Below are positions 26,698 through 35,771 of a DNA stretch of 64,000 nt, piece after piece. The position numbers were made by a program, and so were the translations under genes. The stretch is from Bombilactobacillus mellifer (GTDB lineage: Bacteria; Bacillota; Bacilli; Lactobacillales; Lactobacillaceae). Where the stretch lies: assembly GCF_000970795.1 (NCBI RefSeq), contig NZ_KQ034028.1, positions 281,161-345,160 on the forward strand. The letters run 5' to 3'. The notes below the pieces were generated by a model. That model was not told the origin of the DNA and made no database searches. It saw only the letters and a list, made by a program, of their open reading frames with translations. Positions within the stretch are counted from its first letter, which is position 1; each line of letters begins with the position of its first letter.

Positions 26698-27603
26698 TTG
26701 GAAATTAATAATCTGAAAACTTTTTTATCAGTCGCTAAATACGGAAGCTTCAAAAAAGCTGCGGAAAAATTTTTCTTGTCTCCCCGAGCAGTATCCAAAC
26801 AGATGGATCAATTGGAAAATGAACTCGGAGTGACTTTATTTCAACGGCATCAAAATAGTTCAGAGTTAACGAAACAAGGTCAAAAATTCATTGTAGCCGC
26901 GCAAGACATGGTGAATATTTATAATGATGAATTAAATCGAATTAAAAGTACTAAACACTTGAATCAACAATTACTTCGAGTAGGTTTTTCTTCGGCCAAT
27001 CAAGAAGTGGAATTGCAGCATTTATTATTGTTGATCTTTCAAAAATATCCGGATATTCAATTAGACTTTATGCAAGAAAGCCGCAATCGTTTGTTGCAAT
27101 TATTGCAAGTCGGAACGTTAGATATTGTCATTTCACCGGTTTATGCGACACAAACGAACATTACAGATTCGATAGTTCATGTACCGGTACGGACAGGCCA
27201 ATTGCTGGTGGGCGTTAGCAAATTTAATCCCTTAGCACACCAAAATTGTTTAACAGTCGAAGATATTAGCCCTTTTTATGTGTATTATTATTCACCTTAT
27301 GATTCTTCATTTATGCAAGAGGTAGTTTCCTCCAAGTTTCCCAATCAATTTCCGAAAGATCATATTAAGCGGTGTTCATCGTTAGAATTACGCGATGCCT
27401 ATGTAGCGACGAATAACGGGATTGGTTTTTATCCGAGTCCGTTTCTGGAATTAGAAAAGCAGCGCAATCCGATGATCGAATTTTTATCATTAGCCAAACC
27501 CTCTAGTATTTTCTATGCATCAAGTGTGTTTTATAACAAAAATAACCATAAAGAAAATGTTAAATATTTCATTAATAGTTTGAGAAAATATGAATTAAAT
27601 TAA
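26698..27603 (+). CDS. LysR-family transcriptional regulator
   Basis: 301 residues, of standard LysR length. The N-terminal winged helix is MEINNLKTFLSVAKYGSFKKAAEKFFLSPRAVSKQMDQLE; the C-terminal two-lobed effector domain begins around residue 90 (LLRVGFSSANQE). TTG at 26698 is the start, selected by AAGGAAGG 7 nt upstream; no nearby in-frame ATG fits. It is divergent from gudD and upstream of the hydroxyacid dehydrogenase and transporter, and so is the likely regulator of the whole island, sensing an aldarate or a breakdown product. Confidence 0.87.
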   Translation: MEINNLKTFLSVAKYGSFKKAAEKFFLSPRAVSKQMDQLENELGVTLFQRHQNSSELTKQGQKFIVAAQDMVNIYNDELNRIKSTKHLNQQLLRVGFSSANQEVELQHLLLLIFQKYPDIQLDFMQESRNRLLQLLQVGTLDIVISPVYATQTNITDSIVHVPVRTGQLLVGVSKFNPLAHQNCLTVEDISPFYVYYYSPYDSSFMQEVVSSKFPNQFPKDHIKRCSSLELRDAYVATNNGIGFYPSPFLELEKQRNPMIEFLSLAKPSSIFYASSVFYNKNNHKENVKYFINSLRKYELN

Positions 27604-27633
27604 AAAAACTATAGTTATTTTAGGGCAAAGCGT

Positions 27634-27670
27634 GGACCGATCAACTCGTATCAGAGTTATCGGTCCTTTT
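27634..27670 (+). terminator. Terminator after the lysR gene
   Basis: GGACCGAT and ATCGGTCC pair around a second stem AACTC/GAGTT with one bulged C; TTTT follows. It separates lysR from the dehydrogenase gene, which therefore has its own promoter. Confidence 0.8.
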
Positions 27671-27697
27671 AGTTCAGCAGCAAAACTAATTGTTACT

Positions 27698-27725
27698 TTG
27701 CTTTTGTGAATTGAGTAACTAGGAT
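27698..27725 (+). promoter_or_regulatory. Candidate promoter for the hydroxyacid dehydrogenase/transporter operon
   Basis: TTGCTT (27698-27703) and TAGGAT (27720-27725) are spaced 16 bp. The first gene starts at 27766. Confidence 0.5.
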
Positions 27726-27765
27726 AAGTTTGTAAATAAATTAATTAAGTGGGGGTTGAGCTCTT

Positions 27766-28749
27766 ATGAAAAAGGTCTTATTAAGTGAAAAAATTGCAGA
27801 TGCCGGCATTGACTTACTGAAAAAAAATGGCTTTGAAGTGCGGGTTTCTCCAAGTACCGATGAAGCAACTATGAAAGAAGAGATTGCCGATGCTTATGCG
27901 GTGATTATGCGGTCCTCGGAATTGCCCGCAGAAGTGATTGCCGCTGGCAAGCAGCTGAAAATTATCTCTCGTAACGGTACCGGAATTAATAATGTGGATG
28001 TGGATGCTGCAACAGCTAATCATGTGTTAGTGGCTAAAGTGAACGGTGCCAATGCATTTTCGGTAGCCGAGTATGTTATGACCACTATCTTAATGTTGAG
28101 TCGTAATATCATGAATGATGATCAGATGTTGCATGCGAAAAAAGCCGAGTTAAGTAATTTGTCCTTACCAGGTTTTTCCACCAAGTATCAGCTAAATGGC
28201 CATGAAATTCGCAACAAGACTTTAGCTATTTTAGGTTTAGGACATATTGGACAAGTGTTGGCTAAATTAGCACAAGCTTTTGGTATGCAAGTGATTGGTT
28301 ATGATCCTTATTTAAAATCTTCGCCAGTGAAATTGTATGATGATTTGCAAACACTCTTGCCATTGGCAGATTTTGTTTCCATCAACATGCCTTTAACTGC
28401 TGAAACGCAAAATCTAATTGCGCAAAAAGAATTGGCGCTCATGAAAAAGACCGCTTATTTGATTAATTCGGCGCGGGGCGGCATCGTTAATGAAACGGAT
28501 TTGGCCGCAGCACTGAATAGCGGTAATTTAGCGGGCGCTGCAATTGATTCCTTTAATCCTGAACCACCGGCTCCGGATAATCCATTATTCAGCAGTAAAA
28601 ATACGATTATTACCAGTCATATCGCAGGAACTACTATTGAGGCTAATGATGCTTTAGGGACAGGCGCCGCTCAAGCCATTATTGATTTTGCCCAAGGGAA
28701 AATGCCGCAATTCCCAGTTAATCCCGATGTCTTTACGGAGGGTCGTTAA
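27766..28749 (+). CDS. D-2-hydroxyacid dehydrogenase (phosphoglycerate dehydrogenase-like)
   Basis: 327 residues with the Rossmann fold (LAILGLGHIGQVLAKLA, residues near 150) and the family's catalytic triad regions: Arg in KIISRNGTGINNVD, Glu in INSARGGIVNETDL-type context and His in IITSHIAG. It resembles SerA-type oxidoreductases but lacks the ACT regulatory domain of full-length SerA. Co-transcribed with a DASS transporter and near gudD, so a catabolic role reducing tartronate semialdehyde or hydroxypyruvate to D-glycerate is plausible. That step is usually made by GarR, which is absent here. This is inference; the family also includes biosynthetic enzymes. Confidence 0.8.
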   Translation: MKKVLLSEKIADAGIDLLKKNGFEVRVSPSTDEATMKEEIADAYAVIMRSSELPAEVIAAGKQLKIISRNGTGINNVDVDAATANHVLVAKVNGANAFSVAEYVMTTILMLSRNIMNDDQMLHAKKAELSNLSLPGFSTKYQLNGHEIRNKTLAILGLGHIGQVLAKLAQAFGMQVIGYDPYLKSSPVKLYDDLQTLLPLADFVSINMPLTAETQNLIAQKELALMKKTAYLINSARGGIVNETDLAAALNSGNLAGAAIDSFNPEPPAPDNPLFSSKNTIITSHIAGTTIEANDALGTGAAQAIIDFAQGKMPQFPVNPDVFTEGR

Positions 28750-28750
28750 G

Positions 28751-30148
28751 ATGAAACATGCGAAATTAATTACTGGCATTATTGGCATTGTCCTGGGTGG
28801 AATTATTGCGTTTTTGATTCCTACACCGCAAGGATTATCCCATGCAGGCATGGTAGTTTTAGCTTCGATTGTGACAGCCAATATCTTTTGGATTTTTAAT
28901 GTTCTGCCTAGTTTCATTACCGGTTTATTGATGCTATGTTCTTGGGTGTTGTTGGGCGCGGTAGATTTTCCTACTTCGTTTAATATCTTTTCCACGACCA
29001 CGATGTGGATCATTATTGGTGGTTTAGCTCTCGGGACGGCAGCTACCAAAACGGGATTAATTAACCGAATGGCGTTGAAGATTATGTCTTATTTACCGGC
29101 TAATTTTCGGGGCCAATCTTTAGCTTTAATGTTGGCCGGAACGATTATTTCCCCAATGATTCCCAGTGCCCATCCGAAAGCGGCCATGAGTACGCCGATT
29201 GCTGAAGGTATTAGTGATGCTTTAAGCTATGAACCTAAAGGCAAAGGTAGTTCGGGACTCTTTATGGCAGCTATTTGGGGCTTTATTGTTATGGAAGCTA
29301 GTTTTTTAAGTGCTACGGCACAAAATTATGCTTTCAAAGGATTAATTCCCACTAAGTATCAAAATGTGTTAACCTGGGGCAATTGGTTTCTTTTAATGTT
29401 GCCTTGGACCATCATTGCTTTGGTTTTGGGCTATTGGTTATTGAATTTTTTGTTTAAACCGAAAAACGATCAACCAGTTAGCAAAGACTTTATTCATCAA
29501 AAATTAGAAGCCATGGGGCCGATGTCCAATCAAGAAAAAATCACAGCTGCAGTAATCTTAGTTGCAATTATTTTTTGGATTTTAGGTTCGGCGATTAAAT
29601 TAGAAGCGGCCATTACAGCTTTAATTGGGGTCTGCATTTTAACAGCGACGAAAGTTTTAACTCCAGCAGACTTTAAAAATCGCTTGAGCTGGGATACCAT
29701 CATTTTCATTGGCACTGTCATGGCTTTGGGCAATGTGATGAAAACAGTCGGCTTAACAACTTGGTTATATAAGATTTTACAGCCTTTAATTAATCCGATT
29801 CTCAGCAATATTTGGATTACCGTGATTGTTTTGCCAATTGTGATTTACTTATGTAAATTTGTAGTAGTTTCTTTAATTTCCACGGGAACTTTAATCGTTC
29901 TTTGTTTATTACCATTTTTCTCCACAATGAGCTTCAATCCTGCGTTGTTAATTTTAATTATTACCGCTAGTGTAAACATTTGGATGTTGAATTATATGGA
30001 TGCTCCGGTTATCACAGGTCAAGCTGCGGTACAAGGAAAAATGGTTTCTAAAAGTGGCTTAGCTAAGTCCTCTTTGGGCTATATGGTTATTAATATCCTG
30101 GGTCTCTTATTATGTGTGCCAGTATGGACATTAATGGGCTTAGTTTAA
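28751..30148 (+). CDS. SLC13/DASS-type anion transporter
   Basis: 465 residues with about 11-12 hydrophobic segments. The start MKHAKLITGIIGIVLGG follows the dehydrogenase stop by 1 bp and a GGAGGG ribosome binding site; an upstream in-frame start would be inside the previous gene. The sequence IPSAHPKAAMSTPIAEGIS corresponds to the first SNT-like substrate/sodium motif of divalent anion symporters, and MDAPVITGQAAVQ lies near the second. A dicarboxylate such as glucarate fits the operon context. Sodium coupling and the actual substrate cannot be deduced. Confidence 0.8.
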   Translation: MKHAKLITGIIGIVLGGIIAFLIPTPQGLSHAGMVVLASIVTANIFWIFNVLPSFITGLLMLCSWVLLGAVDFPTSFNIFSTTTMWIIIGGLALGTAATKTGLINRMALKIMSYLPANFRGQSLALMLAGTIISPMIPSAHPKAAMSTPIAEGISDALSYEPKGKGSSGLFMAAIWGFIVMEASFLSATAQNYAFKGLIPTKYQNVLTWGNWFLLMLPWTIIALVLGYWLLNFLFKPKNDQPVSKDFIHQKLEAMGPMSNQEKITAAVILVAIIFWILGSAIKLEAAITALIGVCILTATKVLTPADFKNRLSWDTIIFIGTVMALGNVMKTVGLTTWLYKILQPLINPILSNIWITVIVLPIVIYLCKFVVVSLISTGTLIVLCLLPFFSTMSFNPALLILIITASVNIWMLNYMDAPVITGQAAVQGKMVSKSGLAKSSLGYMVINILGLLLCVPVWTLMGLV

Positions 30149-30185
30149 AACCCACGCTAGCTCTAAAGATATAAAAACTTACTCT

Positions 30186-30228
30186 AACTCCGTGATCAAT
30201 GGTAACCACCATTTGTCACGGAGTTTTT
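30186..30228 (+). terminator. Terminator after the DASS transporter
   Basis: AACTCCGTGA pairs with TCACGGAGTT, with an inner stem AATGGT/ACCATT, and TTTTTA follows. Confidence 0.85.
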
Positions 30229-30484
30229 ATAGACAAACCCATGCATGCCAACAACTGCAGGCAATATCTATAATCGAGCTATTTTCAGTCGAAGGTTCTG
30301 ATAAGTGACTGCATACTGAAACCGAAAAGTGCAAATACCCTGTAGCTAAAGAGGATAAGGAGAAAAGTGACCGACATATTAGGACAGTAACAATTACAGC
30401 AAACCAGTTTAAAGTAAGAAAGAACTGGTAGCTATAAACTGGCCAGTACCGGATTTTATTTCCTTGGAAATAATGAGGCCATAT
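30229..30484. other. Gene-free convergent intergenic region
   Basis: No gene or RNA motif recognised. Confidence 0.4.
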
Positions 30485-30521
30485 AAAAACAGTAAGCCCT
30501 TGAAAATGACTTACTGTTTTT
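30485..30521. terminator. Terminator of the opu operon
   Basis: AAAAACAGTAAG and CTTACTGTTTTT pair perfectly around a 13-nt loop; on the minus strand the T-rich side follows the opuAC stop. It could also act on the plus strand. Confidence 0.8.
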
Positions 30522-30526
30522 CATTT

Positions 30527-31429
30527 TTATTTATTGATTAAATCTTCTACAGAATTGACATTGGTCATATATCGAGGCACGGCCAGCCCGGTTTTGGCTC
30601 CGGTTAAGTTTTTCCGGATAAAATCAACTTTGTGCCGATATTTTTTAGCATACAATTGATGAGTGACCGGCAGTTCAGCCGTTAAAGTAGCATCAGCAGA
30701 GTGACTAGCTAGTGCGCTCCACATCACACCCACATCTAATTGACGAATTTCGACATTATAACCTTTTTTATTCAAGACATATTGTGCCAAATGGGTAGTA
30801 GCTGTTTCGTAATCATAGGGCATATAGACCAAGGTTAACTTTTGCCCGTGCCCTGCCGGCACATTTTTCAGCCACTGTTGAACTTGTTGGGGATGTTGTT
30901 GTACATAGTGTTTAACGGTGGTTTTTGTAGAAGCACCAGCGTTGATTTTTAGCATGACGGGAATGGCTTGTTTTAATTGCCAATGAAAGTTCTCCAAGAA
31001 TTGGTAAGCCCCCGGTTTATCTTTTTTCAATCCCAAACGGGCGACGGTCTGCATACTCTCGCCTGTACCGAATATATGTTTTGGGTCTTTTAAGAACTTC
31101 AAATGATATTTGGCGACCATCCAATGAGGTTGCCAAGCAGTTACCACAATGGGCTGTTTATTTTTGGTGGCTTTATCTAAGGTGCTGATCATGGCAGCAG
31201 TGGAACTAGTCATTAATTGCCATTTTTGTTCCTTGAGATGGTAACTGGTTAAAGCCTGATTAGCATTGCCCATAATACCAGCTCCTGCTTCAATTCCCGT
31301 GATCGTATAATTAATTTGCGGTCCTAAAGATTTATGTGCATCGTATTGTGGTAATTGGGCACTATTGCAGCCAACTAGACTAATTAACATTAACAAGCTA
31401 CCCAGCCATAAAAGAACTTTTTTCTTCAT
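30527..31429 (-). CDS. opuAC: Glycine betaine/proline-betaine ABC transporter substrate-binding lipoprotein
   Basis: 300 residues. Signal peptide MKKKVLLWLGSLLMLISLVG followed by Cys gives a lipobox (LVGC), so it is anchored to the outer face of the membrane. The rest is the OpuAC fold: TAWQPHWMVAKYHLKFLKDP with aromatic residues for a quaternary-ammonium cage, and GTGESMQTVARLGLKK. It takes compatible solutes for osmoprotection. Third gene of opuAA-opuAB-opuAC, with AAAGGAG before the ATG. Choline or carnitine specificity cannot be excluded. Confidence 0.88.
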   Translation of the reverse strand: MKKKVLLWLGSLLMLISLVGCNSAQLPQYDAHKSLGPQINYTITGIEAGAGIMGNANQALTSYHLKEQKWQLMTSSTAAMISTLDKATKNKQPIVVTAWQPHWMVAKYHLKFLKDPKHIFGTGESMQTVARLGLKKDKPGAYQFLENFHWQLKQAIPVMLKINAGASTKTTVKHYVQQHPQQVQQWLKNVPAGHGQKLTLVYMPYDYETATTHLAQYVLNKKGYNVEIRQLDVGVMWSALASHSADATLTAELPVTHQLYAKKYRHKVDFIRKNLTGAKTGLAVPRYMTNVNSVEDLINK

Positions 31430-31440
31430 TGAATACTCCT

Positions 31441-32283
31441 TTAGTGAGAATTCTTATCTTGGGTAAATGATTGTGTAATGCGATCTAAAATAATGGCTAA
31501 AATCACCACGGCCAAACCGGCAGCAAATCCGGCTCCGGCATCATTACGACCGACGGCAAAGTATACTTGAGTACCTAATCCCAAGGCTCCGATCATCGAA
31601 GCAATAACGACCATCGATAAAGCTAACATCAAACTTTGATTAACACCGGCCATGATGGTAGGACGGGCAATAGGCAATTCTACTTTAAAGAGTTTTTGCC
31701 AACTACTGGAACCATAAGCTTCGGCGGCTTCTGTTAAGTCCCGTGGGACTTGGCGAATACCCAGATTAGTCATCCGAACTGTAGGCGGGGTAGCAAAAAT
31801 AACAGAGGCTAAGACACCGGGAACCATTCCAATCCCAAAAAAAGCCACTGCCGGAATTAAATAAACAAACGCCGGCATCGTCTGCATGAAATCTAAAATG
31901 GGATTGACAATGATTTGAACAGTATTTTGTTTAGCCATCCAAATTCCCAAAGGAATACCAATGACCAGCGCAATTAAGGTAGAAGTGAGAACTAAGGTTA
32001 GGGTTTCTGTCATATCATGCCAAAAACCTAAGTTCCAGATTAACAGTAGACCTAATAATTCAAAAATCAAAAGGCCCCATTTTTTATCATGACGTTTTTC
32101 CCAGTAGGTAATACCTAAGATAAGGATAATAAAAAGCCAAATAGGAATTAAATCAAAAACCCATTGAAAAGCATTGATGATTGCCTGAAAGAAATTAGTA
32201 ATACTATTAAAAAAGCCATTAAATTGGGTTAACCAGTCCACTAATTGGTTAATCCATTGAGCTAAGGGTAATTTGGGAATCAT
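31441..32283 (-). CDS. opuAB: Glycine betaine ABC transporter permease
   Basis: 280 residues. The N-terminal amphipathic/hydrophobic stretch and about six further transmembrane segments contain LVLTSTLIALVIGIPLGIWMA and the ATPase-contact loop LTEAAEAYGSSSWQKLFKVELP. Its ATG overlaps the opuAA stop by 1 bp (TAATG), so translation is coupled. The extended N-terminal region with two hydrophobic helices before the core is common in OpuAB-type permeases. Confidence 0.9.
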   Translation of the reverse strand: MIPKLPLAQWINQLVDWLTQFNGFFNSITNFFQAIINAFQWVFDLIPIWLFIILILGITYWEKRHDKKWGLLIFELLGLLLIWNLGFWHDMTETLTLVLTSTLIALVIGIPLGIWMAKQNTVQIIVNPILDFMQTMPAFVYLIPAVAFFGIGMVPGVLASVIFATPPTVRMTNLGIRQVPRDLTEAAEAYGSSSWQKLFKVELPIARPTIMAGVNQSLMLALSMVVIASMIGALGLGTQVYFAVGRNDAGAGFAAGLAVVILAIILDRITQSFTQDKNSH

Positions 32284-33479
32284 TATTCAACCTCCTCCCC
32301 TGCAATGGCTGCTAAGACAGAACCACGTAAAATAATTCCCAACAGGTGATTTTGGTCGTCTAAGACGGCAAAGGGAATTGGGGTTTTGGAAATTTGATCT
32401 ATCAAATCACTGATTAATACATCGGGTTTGGTCGACGGCACTTTAGTGCGCAACACTGAGCGTAGATCCCGACTACCTTGTTTAACCAATTGTGAAACAT
32501 CATCAGAATCAACGAAACCTACAAAGTGGTTCTCATCATCGACAACGTAAATAGAAGAAATTTTGTTGACCCACATTCGTTGCAAAGCCACGCGCGGACC
32601 AGATTTGTTAATGTTAATGGTATCCGGTTTGGTCATCACACTTTTGACCGTCAACGCTTTGGTTCGATCCACATCCTCAATGAAGCGGGCTACATAATCA
32701 TTGGCGGGGTTCGTTAAAATTTCTTCGGGTTCGCCAATTTGATCAATGGTCCCATCGTGCATAATTAAAATATGGTCACCAATTCTCAGCGCTTCGTTTA
32801 AATCGTGACTAATAAAGACAATAGTTTTATGCATTTTCTCTTGGATTTCCAACAATTGATCTTGCATATCTTTGCGGTTCAAAGGGTCCAGGGCTGAAAA
32901 AGCTTCATCCATTAGAAGAATTTGACTATCAGTCGCCAGGGCGCGGGCTAAACCAACTCGTTGCTGCATACCGCCGGATAATTGTTGCGGGTATTGGCCA
33001 TCGTAACCATGCAAATGAACTAATTCTAAGGCATCGTGGGCCTTTTGATTACGTTTATTAAGTTCCATACCTTGGATTTCTAAACCATAAGCGGCATTTT
33101 GGAGCACAGTTAAATTGGGCAATAAGGCAAAATTTTGGAAGACCATGCTTAATTTCTTTTGTCGTAATTGTCGTAATTGTTTCTTGTTAAATTTGATGAT
33201 ATTTTGACCATCAATATAAATAGCACCTTGAGTTGGATTAATCAGTCGATTAATCATCCGCAAAAGGGTTGATTTACCACTGCCAGATAGGCCCATAATT
33301 ACAAAAATTTCACCCGGAGCAACAGAAAAATTGGCTTGATTGACGCCCACGGTGGCGCCGGTTTTTTGAAGAATTTCTACTTTGGACATGCCTTGTTGCA
33401 TCAATTTTAAGGCTTCATCTTTGTGCGGGCCAAAAATCTTGGTTATATTTTGAACCTTGATTTTTGCTTCTTTTTCCAA
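32283..33479 (-). CDS. opuAA: Glycine betaine ABC transporter ATP-binding protein with CBS domains
   Basis: About 398 residues. The ATPase has Walker A GLSGSGKST, Q-loop MVFQNFALLPNLTV, signature LSGGMQQRVGLARAL and Walker B ILLMDEAFSALDP, with switch FISHDLNEALR. Two CBS domains follow from about residue 270, the known ionic-strength sensor of OpuA-type transporters. TTG at 33479 lies 7 nt from GGAGG and is preferred to the TTG at 33485, which is only 1 nt away. The first gene of the operon; the plus-strand panE-like gene is divergent. Confidence 0.9.
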   Translation of the reverse strand: MEKEAKIKVQNITKIFGPHKDEALKLMQQGMSKVEILQKTGATVGVNQANFSVAPGEIFVIMGLSGSGKSTLLRMINRLINPTQGAIYIDGQNIIKFNKKQLRQLRQKKLSMVFQNFALLPNLTVLQNAAYGLEIQGMELNKRNQKAHDALELVHLHGYDGQYPQQLSGGMQQRVGLARALATDSQILLMDEAFSALDPLNRKDMQDQLLEIQEKMHKTIVFISHDLNEALRIGDHILIMHDGTIDQIGEPEEILTNPANDYVARFIEDVDRTKALTVKSVMTKPDTININKSGPRVALQRMWVNKISSIYVVDDENHFVGFVDSDDVSQLVKQGSRDLRSVLRTKVPSTKPDVLISDLIDQISKTPIPFAVLDDQNHLLGIILRGSVLAAIAGEEVE

Positions 33480-33804
33480 ACTCAAACCTCCTTTTAGAAT
33501 TTGGTTGTTAGATTGCTGATTAAACGGTTAGTAAGCCACAGATAAAAAGAAAATAATTAATAAATTACTAACTGAAGTTAATTACACTAACAATGATACC
33601 ATTGTAGCTGATTGTCAACCTAACGTCAAAAATGCCCCTTATAGTAAGGAAGAAAAAGATCTGACTCCCAAGCATATTAAATCAAATTAAAAAGCACAAA
33701 GAAAACATTATAAATGTTTAATAGCAAGTGCCGTGAAACTGTGTCAAAAGCATTTAAAAATGGTAGACTTATAGTAAATAAACTTTTTTAAAAGGAGGAT
33801 TTTA
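33480..33804. other. Divergent intergenic region between opuAA and the PanE-family gene
   Basis: It holds candidate promoters but no gene. An extended -10 TGGTAGACT (33761-33769) with a weak -35 GTGTCA (33741-33746, 17 bp spacing) faces the PanE-family gene. A TTGACA on the minus strand (complement of 33613-33618) may belong to opuAA, but no well-spaced -10 was found. Confidence 0.45.
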
Positions 33805-34740
33805 ATGAACATTACAATTGTTGGAGCTGGTGGAATGGGAAGCCGTTTTGCGGTGATGTTAAAGCAAGCCGGTAATGATGTAACTTTAATTGATGGTTGG
33901 AAAGATAATGTCCAAGCTATTCGCGAACACGGCATTCAAGCGCAGTACAACGGAGATCCTTTAGTAGTGAAATTGCCAATTTATGAGCTGGCGGAAGTTG
34001 ATCAAATACCGGCAACTAGTGAATTAGTTATTTTATTTGTGAAATCCAATCAGCTGGATCAAACTTGTAATCAGATTAAAAAACTATTAACACCTAATAC
34101 TTATATTTTATGTCTACTTAACGGGTTGGGTCATGAAGAAGTTTTACAAAAGTATATTGACACTAATCGTTTATTACTAGGAATCACGATGTGGACCGCC
34201 GGCATGCAGGGGCCAGGTCATCCGATCTTACAGGGTAACGGTAATATTGAACTGCAAAATTTTGGTGATCAAGGCGAAGATTTTGCTCAAAAAGTGGTCC
34301 AAGTGATGGATGATGCCGGTTTAAATGCGGTTTATAGTCAAAACGTTAAATATTCTATTTGGCGGAAGGCTTGTGTTAATGGGACTTTGAACTGCTTATG
34401 TTCGTTATTGGAATGTAATATGAAACAATTAGGTCAGACCAAAGAAGCCCCAGAATTTTTAAAGACTATTATTGCTGAATTTGCCGCAGTTGCCAGTCAT
34501 GAAGGCGTTGATCTGGATCAAAAAGAAGTTTATCAACATATCGCTGAAACTTTTGACGGCGACATTGCGGAACATTATCCTTCAATGTATCAAGATTTAG
34601 TCCAAAACCACCGACTGACTGAAATTGACTATATCAATGGCGCAGTTTGGCGGAAAGGCCAAAAATATGGTGTGCCAACACCTTATTGCCAGTTAATCAC
34701 GCAATTAATCCATGCAAAAGAACAGATTTTATGTAAATAA
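33805..34740 (+). CDS. Ketopantoate reductase family (PanE/ApbA)
   Basis: 311 residues. N-terminal NADPH-binding GAGGMGSRFAVML, then a C-terminal helical domain with KYSIWRKACVNGTLN (catalytic Lys and Asn) and HYPSMYQDLVQNHRLTEIDYINGAV, the conserved substrate-binding segment. PanE reduces 2-dehydropantoate to pantoate in coenzyme A synthesis; paralogues reduce other 2-oxoacids such as ketoisovalerate. No panB or panC is near, so the physiological role is not certain. AAGGAGG precedes the ATG. Confidence 0.88.
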   Translation: MNITIVGAGGMGSRFAVMLKQAGNDVTLIDGWKDNVQAIREHGIQAQYNGDPLVVKLPIYELAEVDQIPATSELVILFVKSNQLDQTCNQIKKLLTPNTYILCLLNGLGHEEVLQKYIDTNRLLLGITMWTAGMQGPGHPILQGNGNIELQNFGDQGEDFAQKVVQVMDDAGLNAVYSQNVKYSIWRKACVNGTLNCLCSLLECNMKQLGQTKEAPEFLKTIIAEFAAVASHEGVDLDQKEVYQHIAETFDGDIAEHYPSMYQDLVQNHRLTEIDYINGAVWRKGQKYGVPTPYCQLITQLIHAKEQILCK

Positions 34741-34808
34741 CCACTGAGACTTGTGAGAGCATTTTGGTTTGAACCAGAAATCTCCAAAATATATATAAAG
34801 GATATCTA

Positions 34809-35522
34809 ATGAAACAATTTATCGGTGATTCATCATTTTGGCAAATTTTTCCTAACGCACAAATTTTTGGTTTAGTGGTGGTCGGTGTATCTAATCAGAC
34901 CACTACGCCTCAAATGCAGCGCGATCAGCAATTATTGACCACCGCAGAACAACAAGCTCAACAATATTTAACAGCTGCGACTTTTAGTGACAATATTGTG
35001 ATTCAAGAATGGCGGCAAGCCTATCGGCAATTTAAAAAGAAACGGGGCGCGCGCTCTTCGATCGAAGCTTTACTCAAACGGGTTAGTCAAGGCAAAGAGC
35101 TGTCCCCAATTAATCCATTGGTAGATTTATATAATAGTATTTCTTTACAGTTTGGAGTTCCCGCGGGGGGTGAAGATTTATCTCAAATTACTGGTGATTT
35201 ACATTTAGGTGTGGCTCAGGGAGGCGAAAATTTTCAGCCTTTAGGAGTGGATCATGAAGAACCGGCGCAAGCAGGAGAAGTGATTTATTATGATGATTTA
35301 GGAGCTATTTGCCGTTGCCTTAATTGGCGCGAAGCACAACGGACTATGCTCACTGAATCCACGACCACAGCCATTTTAATGGTTGAAGCGATTAATCAGC
35401 GTCAACAAGAATTTGCTCAAGCTGCCATTTTGCAATTACAACAATTAATTGCCCAAGAGCTCCAAGTTACTGGGACCAGCTTTCAGATCACCGCCAAAAA
35501 ACCGCAAGTGGATTTACTTTAA
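34809..35522 (+). CDS. B3/B4 tRNA-binding domain protein
   Basis: 237 residues of the stand-alone B3/B4 family, whose fold resembles the B3/B4 domain of phenylalanyl-tRNA synthetase beta. Characteristic parts are EWRQAYRQFKKKRGARSSIEALLKRV, the SPINPLVDLYNSISLQFGVPAGGEDL segment and the end GEVIYYDDLGAICRCLNWREAQRTMLTESTTTAILMVEAI. Members have been linked to recognition of aminoacyl-tRNA or D-amino-acid editing, but function is not established. It follows the PanE-family gene by 68 bp and may be co-transcribed. Confidence 0.78.
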   Translation: MKQFIGDSSFWQIFPNAQIFGLVVVGVSNQTTTPQMQRDQQLLTTAEQQAQQYLTAATFSDNIVIQEWRQAYRQFKKKRGARSSIEALLKRVSQGKELSPINPLVDLYNSISLQFGVPAGGEDLSQITGDLHLGVAQGGENFQPLGVDHEEPAQAGEVIYYDDLGAICRCLNWREAQRTMLTESTTTAILMVEAINQRQQEFAQAAILQLQQLIAQELQVTGTSFQITAKKPQVDLL

Positions 35523-35748
35523 ACTCAATAACCAAGCGTGCAATTTTCTCAAAACAAGAACATAGATCCACTAGCAAGCTTTTTAATTCACAAGGTCAAT
35601 CATTATTTAATGGAACCGGCCGGAGCAGGATTAGCAGGTCTTTTGAGCTCATATAAAGCGGAATGAATAGTTGTTTGAGCCAGCTGGATGAGCAGTTTTA
35701 AGCGAAATCTTTTCTTTTTAAGGTTTAAACTTCTACAATCAAGTTGGA

Positions 35749-35754
35749 TATAAT
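35749..35754 (+). promoter_or_regulatory. Candidate dps -10 box
   Basis: TATAAT lies 18 bp before the dps ATG. The -35 at correct spacing (TAAACT, 35726-35731) is poor, so a regulator may contribute. The Peroxide/Fur-type operator expected for dps was not recognised. Confidence 0.45.
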
Positions 35755-35771
35755 TATAAGGAGGAACTTTG

